DNA from: Bacteroidota bacterium
GTDB taxonomy: Bacteria; Bacteroidota; Bacteroidia; Palsa-948
Assembly: GCA_016213405.1 (NCBI GenBank)
Contig: JACRAM010000069.1
Coordinates: forward strand, 1-64,000
DNA: 64,000 nucleotides
Direction: 5' to 3'
Positions 16,769 through 24,176 of this stretch are shown here, one piece after another. Under the pieces are notes generated by a model that was given only the letters and a program-made list of their open reading frames with translations, was not told where the DNA came from and ran no database searches. The translations under genes and the position numbers were made by a program. Position 1 is the stretch's first letter. Each line of letters begins with the position of its first letter.

Positions 16769-17170
16769 TTATGCCAGATCTCTTGGATTCACTTTTAGTT
16801 TTGCAAGCACAAACTCTTCTACAACTTTAGCCCGTTCAAAACATTCACTTACTTTTTTAACATCAAGGCAGTATTCGCTGGTGCAGTTTTCATCTTGTGT
16901 TTTGCAGCCGAAGCAGGAAATATCAATGCACTTAAATCCCCTGTCAATCTTACAACATTCAGCTAAAAGATTTTCAAGGGAGTTATTCGTAATGTTTTTG
17001 ACATTTTTTTCTTTGAGGTAGGATTGCAGAAATTCAATCACCGCATTTTTTGTGCTTTGGCAGGCGCAAAGTGTAACCGTGTCTTCACTCGGGCGGCAGA
17101 GTTCGTCATTGGCAATGCGCAAAAGCGAAGAAGCATTACGCAAAGAAGGGAGAGCAGGATTTGTATTCAT
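16769..17170 (-). CDS. Small cysteine-rich protein of unknown function
   Basis: I do not recognise this 133-residue protein. It has no signal peptide or membrane segment. Ten cysteines are present, several in pairs or close spacing (CACQ, CCKIDRGFKC, CFGCK, CTSEYC), which suggests metal binding or an Fe-S site, followed by a helical C-terminus. It converges with nifJ (26 bases between stop codons) and has its own start region near 17170, so it is not part of the nifJ transcript. Confidence 0.6.
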   Translation of the reverse strand: MNTNPALPSLRNASSLLRIANDELCRPSEDTVTLCACQSTKNAVIEFLQSYLKEKNVKNITNNSLENLLAECCKIDRGFKCIDISCFGCKTQDENCTSEYCLDVKKVSECFERAKVVEEFVLAKLKVNPRDLA

Positions 17171-17209
17171 GGGAAAAAAATTATTTGTTGCTATTTAGTC
17201 CGTATGCAT

Positions 17210-17677
17210 AATTGAATAACGAACATTTGAACATGTGAATAACGAATTAAGAAGTAGGTTTTGACTTTGATGCTGTTTCAATACTTTTAACAAAAATTGA
17301 AATTAATTCATTACATTCTGTTATCAATTCTTTTACTTGTTGCTCTCCAGATTTATCGGGATAAATTTTGCTCTATGCATTATTCTTAAGCAGTTGTATG
17401 ACTCCCTCAACTCTTTCAGGCATACTTTCATCTTATGAAGAAAATCACTTTTAGATTCAGCGCTTTTTGCTTCACCATAATTTAAAGATGGAGAGGTGCC
17501 TGACCTCAGCAATTGTCCTCCTAAATGAGATGCTGATTTTGAATTTGGTAAACTTTCTACAAAAAATATAATATCAACTGCAAAATCAATTAACCGTTCT
17601 TCAATATCATATTTCTTTTCTCTCATTTTATTTCGCTATTCGTTATTCAAATGTTCTATTATTCTACTGTTCAAATG
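17210..17677. mobile_element. Inverted-repeat-framed four-helix-bundle gene (candidate non-autonomous element)
   Basis: The left arm (17210-17250) contains AATTGAATAACGAACATTTG and a second partial unit; the right arm (17633-17677) contains TTCGTTATTCAAATGTTCTA followed by a related unit. The arms are inverted relative to each other, sharing the core GAACATTTGAATAACGAA with variation. They enclose only the four-helix-bundle gene, whose ancestral stop codon lies inside the left arm. Both arms recur as an arm-only pair at 48046-48150. No transposase is present; mobility is inference. Confidence 0.5.
17247..17626 (-). pseudogene. Four-helix-bundle (S23-type) protein gene with a frameshift
   Basis: The first 97 codons (17333-17626) encode the typical N-terminal two-thirds of the 23S-rRNA-intervening-sequence/four-helix-bundle family: ERLIDFAVDII, SLPNSKSASHLGGQLLRSGT, SLNYGEAKSAESKSDFLHK, LKELRESYNCLR. 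The frame then stops, but a shift near 17363-17366 restores a family-like C-terminus (SGEQQVKELITECNELISIF) ending at 17247. Loss of one T from a T-run (TTTT to TTT) explains it. It could be a real pseudogene or a sequencing indel. Family members bind no known substrate with certainty and are frequent beside repeats in Bacteroidota. Confidence 0.7.
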
Positions 17678-17742
17678 AAAAGGTGAATAGCAATTGTTTT
17701 TTCAAATATATATTTTTGAACTCAAAATCTAAATAATGTTAG

Positions 17743-18483
17743 TCATGACCCTGCTCCAATACTTTTTCCTCCATCCACATAAATTAATTGTCCGGTTATG
17801 AACTGCGCCTTTTCAGAAGCAAGAAAAGCAACCACATTGGCAACATCTTCGGGCTTGCCCATTGTTTTTGTCGGCTGCGCGTCTATGAGTTGTTGCTGAA
17901 CTTCCGGTTTCAAAGCTTGTGTCATGGGAGTTTCAATCAGTCCTGGGGCAACGGCATTTACCAGCACATTGAACTTGCCCAGTTCCAGGGCGAGCACACG
18001 CGTGAGTGCGTTTACACCTCCTTTGGAAGCCGAGTAATTAGATTGCCCGCGGTTGCCGAGCCATGCGCGGGAAGAAATATTTATTACTCTTCCTGATTTT
18101 TGTTCCTTCATGATTTTTGCCGCCTCTTTGCACATGAGCCATGTTCCTTTCAGGTTGACATTGATTACAGTGTCAAAATCTTCCTCACTCATTTTCCAAA
18201 TCATATTGTCCTTAATAATGCCGGCATTGTTCACCACCACATCAACCCGCCCGTGCTGTTTCATCACTTCTGCGAATAACGCAGCAACGGGTTCTGACTT
18301 GCCGATGTGACAAAGATGTGCGGAAGATTTATCAGTTCCGATTTCGTTTCTGAGTGTTTCGCAGCCGGCAATATCCGTGCTTACGACCATGACAACAAAA
18401 AAACCGTCAACAGAAAGTTTCTGCGCAATGGCTCTTCCGATTCCGCGGGAAGCGCCTGTTACAATTGCAATTCTTTTTTCCAT
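17743..18483 (-). CDS. Short-chain dehydrogenase/reductase, FabG-like
   Basis: A 246-residue SDR with NAD(P)-binding TGASRGIG (9-16), NNAG (85-88), catalytic S137/S138, Y150 and K154, and the C-terminal GQLIYVDGG typical of FabG-like enzymes. General role: interconversion of a 3- or 2-hydroxyacyl and oxoacyl thioester in the cytoplasm. It is the third gene of the mobA-like/xdhC operon, overlapping xdhC by 25 bases, and that operon shares a regulatory site with bcrCBA. A step in beta-oxidation of the ring-reduction product is therefore plausible (BadH, 2-hydroxycyclohexanecarboxyl-CoA dehydrogenase, is also an SDR), but the substrate cannot be read from sequence. Confidence 0.88.
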   Translation of the reverse strand: MEKRIAIVTGASRGIGRAIAQKLSVDGFFVVMVVSTDIAGCETLRNEIGTDKSSAHLCHIGKSEPVAALFAEVMKQHGRVDVVVNNAGIIKDNMIWKMSEEDFDTVINVNLKGTWLMCKEAAKIMKEQKSGRVINISSRAWLGNRGQSNYSASKGGVNALTRVLALELGKFNVLVNAVAPGLIETPMTQALKPEVQQQLIDAQPTKTMGKPEDVANVVAFLASEKAQFITGQLIYVDGGKSIGAGS

Positions 18484-19247
18484 AATATGATTTTATTTTT
18501 AACAGCGATTAATTTTCCGAGTATGCTTACCGCAATTTCTTCCGGACCTTCCGCGCCAATATCTATTCCCATCGGCATATCCACTTTTTCCAACTCTTCT
18601 TCTGAAATGTTTAACCCTTCTGTAAACATTTTTTTTGTCATCTTCACTTTTCGCTGGCTGCCTATCATGCCGAGATAAGCAAACGGTTTCTTAATGCAGA
18701 AGGCAAGAATATCACGGTCAATGGGATGAGAATAAGTCATGATGCAGATAAAAGTGTTTTCATCAAAAGGCAAAATCTTCAACGCCTGCTCGTATGACAA
18801 ATTCATTTTGCTTACTTCTTCCTGCCTGCAATCATCCACATATTCTTTTCGGTCATCAATAAGCACTACTTCGAATTGAAAATTCACAGCGTATTTTGCA
18901 AGCGCTTGTCCGGTATGTCCTGCGCCAAAAATGTAAAGTTTATTTTTCTTCATGATGGGTTCAATATAAATATCAACTGTTCCGCCACAGCACATCCCGT
19001 GCTGATGCAACAAATCGTGACGAAATATTTTCGGTTCATTTTCTTTTATCTGTTCAAGTGCGTTTTTTATAACTGCTTTTTCAAGTTCTCCTCCTCCAAT
19101 CGTTCCGAAAATTTTGCCGTTCTCGTACACGATCATTTTCGCTCCTATTTTTCGTGGTGTACTTCCTTTTGTATTTACAATCGTGCAGACAACTGCATTT
19201 GTGCCTGCTTTCTGAATTTCAATTATTATTTCATAAATATTTTTCAT
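18459..19247 (-). CDS. xdhC: XdhC-family Mo-cofactor maturation protein
   Basis: A 262-residue protein with the two XdhC/CoxI blocks: N-terminal TIVNTKGSTPRKIGAKMIV and GTIGGGELE followed by the HGMCCGG cysteine motif, then a Rossmann-like LYIFGAGHTGQALAKYA and the C-terminal GMIGSQRK and MPMGIDIGAEGPEEIA. XdhC proteins bind molybdenum cofactor, help add the terminal sulfido ligand, and hand it to xanthine-oxidase-family hydroxylases. Translation is coupled to the MobA-like gene upstream (ATGA overlap). No xanthine-oxidase-family hydroxylase lies in the window; 4-hydroxybenzoyl-CoA reductase elsewhere would be a fitting client. Confidence 0.93.
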   Translation of the reverse strand: MKNIYEIIIEIQKAGTNAVVCTIVNTKGSTPRKIGAKMIVYENGKIFGTIGGGELEKAVIKNALEQIKENEPKIFRHDLLHQHGMCCGGTVDIYIEPIMKKNKLYIFGAGHTGQALAKYAVNFQFEVVLIDDRKEYVDDCRQEEVSKMNLSYEQALKILPFDENTFICIMTYSHPIDRDILAFCIKKPFAYLGMIGSQRKVKMTKKMFTEGLNISEEELEKVDMPMGIDIGAEGPEEIAVSILGKLIAVKNKIILWKKELQL

Positions 19248-19840
19248 GCCTGCGCGAAAATATATTTCTCGTAATCTTCTTTCATGTTAATATTGGCAAG
19301 AACTCGTTTGTCGTTGACTTCTACATCTATTTTTGGGAACTCCGCCAAAATATCCCTCAAGTTATGTTCGCTTCCCTGCGTAGCGCTGATAAGTCGAATG
19401 ATTTTTTTTGAAATTAATACGGGATGACCTTTTCTTGCCTGATAAAAAAGTTGCGTGTATCCGAGAGAATATCTGTTCTTCATTAATCTTTCAATAATCT
19501 CTTTATCAACGAAAGGATTATCAGCGTTCTGTATAAAAACAAAATCACAGGATAGCATTTTGTTGATTCCGAGTTTTAATGAATGAAATCTTCCAAAATT
19601 GGAATCTGTTTTTACTATTTCTGAAACAAACGGTTTTACTGATTCAATTTGTTTTTTCCACTCGCCTTCGCTGTATTCTTTATTAATCACTACGCAAATA
19701 TTTTTTATGTCCGCATTAAAATAAGTTTCGGTAATTTTCTGCAGAAAAGTTTCCCCATTGAAATCCAGAAATACTTTCGGAAAATTCATGCGTTCCGACT
19801 TCCCTCCTGCAAGAATCACTACGCCATAAGTCTCTTCCAT
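19244..19840 (-). CDS. MobA/MocA-like molybdenum cofactor nucleotidyltransferase
   Basis: A 198-residue NTP transferase: nucleotide-binding VVILAGGKSERMNFPK at the N-terminus, a conserved NADNPFV acidic motif near 104-110 and GHPVLI near 138-143, which is typical of MocA (CTP:molybdopterin cytidylyltransferase) and its relatives. MocA makes the cytosine dinucleotide form of the cofactor used by xanthine-oxidase-family enzymes, matching the following xdhC. The MGD cofactor of the Nxr-like alpha subunit would instead need a MobA elsewhere. First gene of its operon, divergent from bcrC over a 108-bp region that holds a shared palindrome. Confidence 0.85.
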   Translation of the reverse strand: MEETYGVVILAGGKSERMNFPKVFLDFNGETFLQKITETYFNADIKNICVVINKEYSEGEWKKQIESVKPFVSEIVKTDSNFGRFHSLKLGINKMLSCDFVFIQNADNPFVDKEIIERLMKNRYSLGYTQLFYQARKGHPVLISKKIIRLISATQGSEHNLRDILAEFPKIDVEVNDKRVLANINMKEDYEKYIFAQA

Positions 19841-19857
19841 AATAAATTATTTCTCTA

Positions 19858-19901
19858 CGAAACTACTTGCCAAATAGTCTTTAAAACATGATGAAAATCA
19901 T
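19858..19901 (-). promoter_or_regulatory. FNR-like site and -7 element of the mobA-like/xdhC/SDR operon
   Basis: The perfect palindrome ATGAT-GAAA-ATCAT (19888-19901) is read here from the other side. The minus-strand 8-mer TAGTTTCG (19858-19865) is one base from TAnnTTTG and ends exactly 36.5 bases from the palindrome centre. The start codon follows 18 bases later. Confidence 0.45.
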
Positions 19902-19931
19902 AGTATCATATTACACATGGAAGTTACTTTG
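19888..19931 (+). promoter_or_regulatory. FNR-like site and -7 element of bcrCBA
   Basis: ATGAT-GAAA-ATCAT (19888-19901, perfect palindrome) followed by TTACTTTG (19924-19931), one base from TAnnTTTG. Centre 19894.5 to the last base of the -7 element is 36.5 bases; start codon 18 bases later, as for nifJ. The same palindrome faces the divergent mobA-like operon. Confidence 0.65.
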
Positions 19932-19948
19932 CCTAAAATAATTGAGAA

Positions 19949-21112
19949 ATGAAAACACTTGATACACTCCTGAAAGAATGCGAAACACTTGCCTTTGATC
20001 TGAATTTCACGAGGGCAAAAAAATGGAAAACAGATGGCAAAGACAGAATTCTTGTCGGCTATCTTCCTATTTATGTTCCGCGTGAAATTATTCACGCAGC
20101 TAATGGTTTACTGGTCGGAATCATGGGCTCGGGCGACAGAAAACAAATCATCAAAGGCGATGCGTATTATCAATCGTATATCTGCCATCTCCCGCGCGGA
20201 ATTATTGAAATGGCGCTTGATAAAAACCTTGACAACTTTGACGGGTTCATGTTTCCCGCAATCTGCGACTGTGTAAGAAATCTTTCCGGCATGTTTAAAC
20301 TTTCAAAGAAGGGAAGCTTTCAGCGCTACTTTGATTACCCTCAGAATTTTGACGCGCTCATCGGAGGCACTTTTTACATACAGGAAATGGAAAAGATAAT
20401 GGAAGATATGTACAATGTAAATAAAGTGAAAGTAACTACGGAAGGAATAAATCATGCAATAAAACTTTATAACAAGAACAGAGAGTTGATAGAAAAAATA
20501 TACGATATCCGTCAGGAATTTCCGTGGAGGTTATCTGCCGTAGAAACCTATCACATACTCCGGGCAGGAATAACAATTCCGGTAGAAGAACACAATGAAA
20601 TTCTGGAACAGGTGGTAGAGCACATCAGTAAAGAGCGCGGAGAACCTATGGACAACATCAGAGTTGTTGTAAGCGGTTCTTTCTGCGAGCAGCCGCCTAT
20701 CGGCTTGATAAAATCCATTGAGATGGCTAGTTGTTATATTGTGGAAGATGATTTCATGCTTGGTTCAAGATTAATTCTTGGAAACATTAAAGATAATTCC
20801 AGCAAGCCGTTGGAAGTGCTTGCGGACGCGTACATCAATCAAAGCACATTTTCTTCCTGCTTTTATGATGTTGGAAATCCCAAAGGAAAAAGGTTGGTTA
20901 CACTTACGAAAGAAAGAAATGCGGATGGAATAATTTTTTCTGCAGCAAGTTTCTGCGATCCTGCTTTGCTTGATCGTCCGCAAATGCAACAGGAATGTGA
21001 CGCTGCCGGAATTCCGCACATTAATTTTCAGTATCATGAAAATACCGGACAGTTCAAAGTGATAAAAGAACAGGCAGGAACTTTTTCAGATTCAATAAAA
21101 CTCTGGGCATAA
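19949..21112 (+). CDS. bcrC: Benzoyl-CoA reductase subunit C (BcrC/BadD family)
   Basis: A 387-residue member of the 2-hydroxyacyl-CoA dehydratase D-component superfamily. GYLPIYVPREIIHAA, GDAYYQSYICHLPRG, FPAICDCVRNLSGM and RYFDYPQNFD are, from memory, near-identical in layout to BcrC of Thauera and BadD of Rhodopseudomonas; length is the same (386-387). Cysteines in YICH, ICDC and SFCD are positioned as the Fe-S ligands of this superfamily. With BcrB it forms the ring-reducing module of class I, ATP-dependent benzoyl-CoA reductase (benzoyl-CoA to cyclohexa-1,5-diene-1-carboxyl-CoA) in the cytoplasm. First of three tightly spaced genes (38 nt to bcrB). Confidence 0.9.
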   Translation: MKTLDTLLKECETLAFDLNFTRAKKWKTDGKDRILVGYLPIYVPREIIHAANGLLVGIMGSGDRKQIIKGDAYYQSYICHLPRGIIEMALDKNLDNFDGFMFPAICDCVRNLSGMFKLSKKGSFQRYFDYPQNFDALIGGTFYIQEMEKIMEDMYNVNKVKVTTEGINHAIKLYNKNRELIEKIYDIRQEFPWRLSAVETYHILRAGITIPVEEHNEILEQVVEHISKERGEPMDNIRVVVSGSFCEQPPIGLIKSIEMASCYIVEDDFMLGSRLILGNIKDNSSKPLEVLADAYINQSTFSSCFYDVGNPKGKRLVTLTKERNADGIIFSAASFCDPALLDRPQMQQECDAAGIPHINFQYHENTGQFKVIKEQAGTFSDSIKLWA

Positions 21113-21149
21113 ATCAGAAATAAATTAAGAACCAAGAAAAAAAATTCAC

Positions 21150-22451
21150 ATGGCAGACCCCAAAGAAGCAATCAAAGAAAAAAGCATGAACCTTCAAAAG
21201 GATATGCTCGCAAAACAATTTCATGATCTCGGTAAAGCAAAAGAGCTTGGAAAAAAAGTAGTGTACACTTTCGTTCCAGGAAATCTCACCGAACTGATTC
21301 TTTCGTTCGATATGCTTCCCGTTTATCCTGAAATAAATGCATTGCAATCAGGCATGCGAAAAAAATCCGGTTCTTATATTAAGGACGCAGAAAAAATGGG
21401 CTATTCCGAAGACGTTTGCACCTATGTGAAGTGTGATATTGGCATGATGTTGAACGGAAATATCGGTCCCACCGGAGAAAAACTTCCTTCGCCCGATTTG
21501 CTTTTGCTTAGTTATACAGGATGTTTCACATTTTTAAAATGGTTTGAAAATCTTGAGCGACTTTATCCCGGAGTTCCGGTTGCTATGTTGCACACTCCTT
21601 ATCAGGAAGATGGAAAAATTACGCAAGATCAAATTGATTACATGGTAAAGCAGTTGAAAGAAGATGTGATTCCGAAAATGGAAAAGGTATCAGGGAAAAA
21701 ATATGATCAAACACGTTTGTCAAAGATGATGGAGAATTCTGTGAAGGCAGAAGATTTACTAGTGAAAGTTTTAGAGAGTGCAAAAAATGTTCCTTCGCCC
21801 ATTGATGCTTATTTCGCTGGTGTATATTACATCGGTCCCATCTTCACAGCATTTCGCGGAACAGAAGCAGCCGTTGAATATTATACCGAACTCTGGAACG
21901 AAGTTCAGGAGAGAATGAGACTTGGACTTGGTCCCGTTACACCGGAAGGAGAAATCAAAGAACAAAAATTTCGTTTGGTGGTGGAAGGTCCGCCCAACTG
22001 GACAAACTTCCGCGAGTTCTGGAAAATATTTTATGATATGGGCGCGGTCATTGTCGCTTCTTCCTATACAAAAGTTGGTGGAGTTTACGATTTAGGTTTC
22101 CGCCACGATCCGAAAGAGCCGCTCGAAAGTTTGTCAAAATATTGCATGGGTGTTTACACAAACATGAATTTGCCTCAGCGAGTAGGTTTATTGGAAAAAT
22201 ATGTGAAGGAATATAAAGCCGATGGCTTTTTAATCAACTCTATCAAATCATGCAATTCATTTTCTGCAGGACAATTAATGATCATGCGCGAAATCGAGCA
22301 GCGCACAGGTGTTCCTGTTGGTTTCATAGAAAGTGATTTAGTAGATCCAAGATATTTTTCCTATGCGAATATTAAGAATCGTTTGGAATCCTATTTCCAG
22401 ATGCTAGGACAGCGAAAAATTATTTTGAAACAGGAAGGAGTTTTAGCATAA
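21150..22451 (+). CDS. bcrB: Benzoyl-CoA reductase subunit B (BcrB/BadE family)
   Basis: This 433-residue subunit has the length expected for BcrB. Diagnostic stretches are FVPGNLTELILSFDM, YSEDVCTYVKCDIGMM, LLLLSYTGCFTFLKWFE, SPIDAYFAGVYYIGPIFTAF, LVVEGPPNWTNFREFWK and NSIKSCNSFSAGQL, followed by ESDLVDPRYFSYANIKNRLE. These correspond closely to Thauera BcrB as I remember it, much more than to HgdB-type 2-hydroxyglutaryl-CoA dehydratases. Cysteines in VCTY, TGCF and KSCN are the likely Fe-S ligands. It pairs with BcrC to bind benzoyl-CoA. bcrA starts 18 nt after the stop. Confidence 0.92.
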   Translation: MADPKEAIKEKSMNLQKDMLAKQFHDLGKAKELGKKVVYTFVPGNLTELILSFDMLPVYPEINALQSGMRKKSGSYIKDAEKMGYSEDVCTYVKCDIGMMLNGNIGPTGEKLPSPDLLLLSYTGCFTFLKWFENLERLYPGVPVAMLHTPYQEDGKITQDQIDYMVKQLKEDVIPKMEKVSGKKYDQTRLSKMMENSVKAEDLLVKVLESAKNVPSPIDAYFAGVYYIGPIFTAFRGTEAAVEYYTELWNEVQERMRLGLGPVTPEGEIKEQKFRLVVEGPPNWTNFREFWKIFYDMGAVIVASSYTKVGGVYDLGFRHDPKEPLESLSKYCMGVYTNMNLPQRVGLLEKYVKEYKADGFLINSIKSCNSFSAGQLMIMREIEQRTGVPVGFIESDLVDPRYFSYANIKNRLESYFQMLGQRKIILKQEGVLA

Positions 22452-22469
22452 TTAAAAATCTATACTGAA

Positions 22470-23891
22470 ATGAATAAATATTATTTAGGAGTTGACCTTG
22501 GTTCAACCACATCCAAAGCGGTGATCATTAACGAGGACGATGAAATTATCGGACGCGGAATCACAAACACGCGTTCTAATTATTCTGTGGCTGCTGACAT
22601 TGCCCGCGATGAAGCTGTTTACAATGCGCGCTTTTCCATCCTCCAGAAAAAAATGGGAGATGAAATGAAAGCGAAACCCGAGTATAAAAGATACATTATT
22701 GATCTGGAAAGTGTTTTTCAATACGAGCAATTCAAGGTTCGTCTGGATAAACTGGGAGATGAATTGGTAAGAACCTGCAATGAATTTTTTAAAGATGAAA
22801 AAAAGAGAAATGAAATCCTCGGGCATTTGAGAAGTATCCGCAAAGTATTCAAGCCGGTAATCAAACACGATTACCTGTACAATAATCTTGGAGCAAAAAA
22901 TCAGTTCTTCCGCGATATTGTTTCTGAAAAATATAATGAGGAAGTGAACAAGCTCGATATGTCGCTCTTCGAACCGCTAATGACCGTGTGGGACAAGAGT
23001 ATCAGCCCTGCCGAAAATCAACGCGTAACTTTTAATTTCAAAGAACTCGTTCATAAAGCAATGGACGAGTTGAAAGAAAAATATAAAAATCTTCCTGAAA
23101 CTTCTGCAGACAGCACCAGCGTGAATTTTGATGCTGAAATGAATTTGCTGAAAGGAAATTTTACTCATGTTTCAGAAACTCTTCGTGCGCATATTGATGA
23201 AATTGCTGAAATAGAATTCAACATTACCAACATGACCGGAACTGGTTACGGCCGTGCACTTTTACCTTTTCCGGAAGATTGCATTCGTTCTGAAATTTTA
23301 TGTCATGCGTTTGGAGCTCATGCTGTTTTCCCTGAAACAAGAACTGTTTTGGATATTGGCGGACAGGACACAAAAGCAATTCAGGTGGATAAGTACGGAT
23401 TAGTTACAAGTTTCCAGATGAATGATCGCTGCGCTGCTGGGTGCGGAAGATACCTCGGCTATATTGCGGATGAGATGAGTATTTCGCTGAATGAATTGGG
23501 TCCCATGGCAATGAAAGCGGAGAAAGAAGTTATTATTTGTTCTACTTGTACTGTATTTGCCGGTGCTGAACTCCGCGAACTTACCAACCTTGGAGAGAAG
23601 CGCGAAGATATTTTGGGAGGATTGCACAAAGCCATCATTATGCGTGCTATGTCTTTGATTGCGCGTTCAGGAGGAGTGTTCAATGAATTTACTTTCACAG
23701 GAGGAGTTGCGAGAAATCCGGCAGTCATAAAATATCTCGGACAACTTGTAAAAGAAAATTACGGAGACAAAATAAAAATCAACATCCACACCGATTCTAT
23801 TTTTATGGGAGCATTGGGTGGAGCAATGTTTGCGCGAAGAAATATACAAGCTGATTTACCTTCTGAAAAGAAGAGTAAAGCATTGGCATGA
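22470..23891 (+). CDS. bcrA: Benzoyl-CoA reductase ATPase subunit A (BcrA/BadF family)
   Basis: A 473-residue BadF/BadG/BcrA/BcrD ATPase of the acetate-kinase/actin fold: phosphate-binding GVDLGSTTSKAVII at the N-terminus, a charged helical insertion (about residues 60-255), GTGYGR, DIGGQDTKAIQ, DRCAAGCGRYLG (C321, C325) and ICSTCTVFAGAE (C357, C360). The long insertion identifies the A/F type, not the 250-290-residue D/G or HgdC type; at 473 residues it is slightly longer than the usual 437-438. It couples ATP hydrolysis to electron transfer from ferredoxin into BcrBC. A BcrD partner, next in the Thauera order bcrCBAD, is absent here, so either A forms a homodimer or D lies elsewhere. Confidence 0.9.
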   Translation: MNKYYLGVDLGSTTSKAVIINEDDEIIGRGITNTRSNYSVAADIARDEAVYNARFSILQKKMGDEMKAKPEYKRYIIDLESVFQYEQFKVRLDKLGDELVRTCNEFFKDEKKRNEILGHLRSIRKVFKPVIKHDYLYNNLGAKNQFFRDIVSEKYNEEVNKLDMSLFEPLMTVWDKSISPAENQRVTFNFKELVHKAMDELKEKYKNLPETSADSTSVNFDAEMNLLKGNFTHVSETLRAHIDEIAEIEFNITNMTGTGYGRALLPFPEDCIRSEILCHAFGAHAVFPETRTVLDIGGQDTKAIQVDKYGLVTSFQMNDRCAAGCGRYLGYIADEMSISLNELGPMAMKAEKEVIICSTCTVFAGAELRELTNLGEKREDILGGLHKAIIMRAMSLIARSGGVFNEFTFTGGVARNPAVIKYLGQLVKENYGDKIKINIHTDSIFMGALGGAMFARRNIQADLPSEKKSKALA

Positions 23892-24015
23892 AATAGTTTT
23901 TGAGACTCTGTCGTCTCTCATAGTTGGGTGCATGGCAAAATGCATTGAGTCACTTTTTTATAAGTTCTACGATATGATTTAGAAATTTTTCTGACCGAAC
24001 ATATTCTGTAAATTG

Positions 24016-24088
24016 TGACTCCACCAGGAATCGAACCTGGATTTAAAGTTTAGGAAACTTCCGTTCTATCCAATTGAACTATGGAGCC
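24016..24088 (-). tRNA. tRNA-Arg (anticodon CCT)
   Basis: A 73-base cloverleaf on the minus strand: acceptor GGCTCCA pairs with TGGAGTC (one G-T pair), D-arm GTTC/GAAC, anticodon stem GAAGT/ACTTT with loop TTCCTAA (anticodon CCT, decoding AGG), T-arm CCAGG/CCTGG with GTTCGAT. Discriminator A at 24016; CCA is not encoded. Its 3' end faces the bcr genes. Confidence 0.95.
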
Positions 24089-24176
24089 GATTAATTTACA
24101 AAAGTCATTTTATAAAAATCTTCTTTCACTTCCCGCCTAATGTTGGGATTAAACAAAAAGGTTGGGAAAGTTTATA

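Noticed and set aside
22470-23891. HgdC/YjiL-type dehydratase activator instead of BcrA
   Set aside because: Those are about 250-280 residues; this protein has the long helical insertion and length of the BcrA/BadF type.
24016-24088. Duplicated tRNA 3' end marking the other end of an island
   Set aside because: I looked for the T-arm and acceptor 3' sequence near the left part of the window and saw none; the other end may lie outside.
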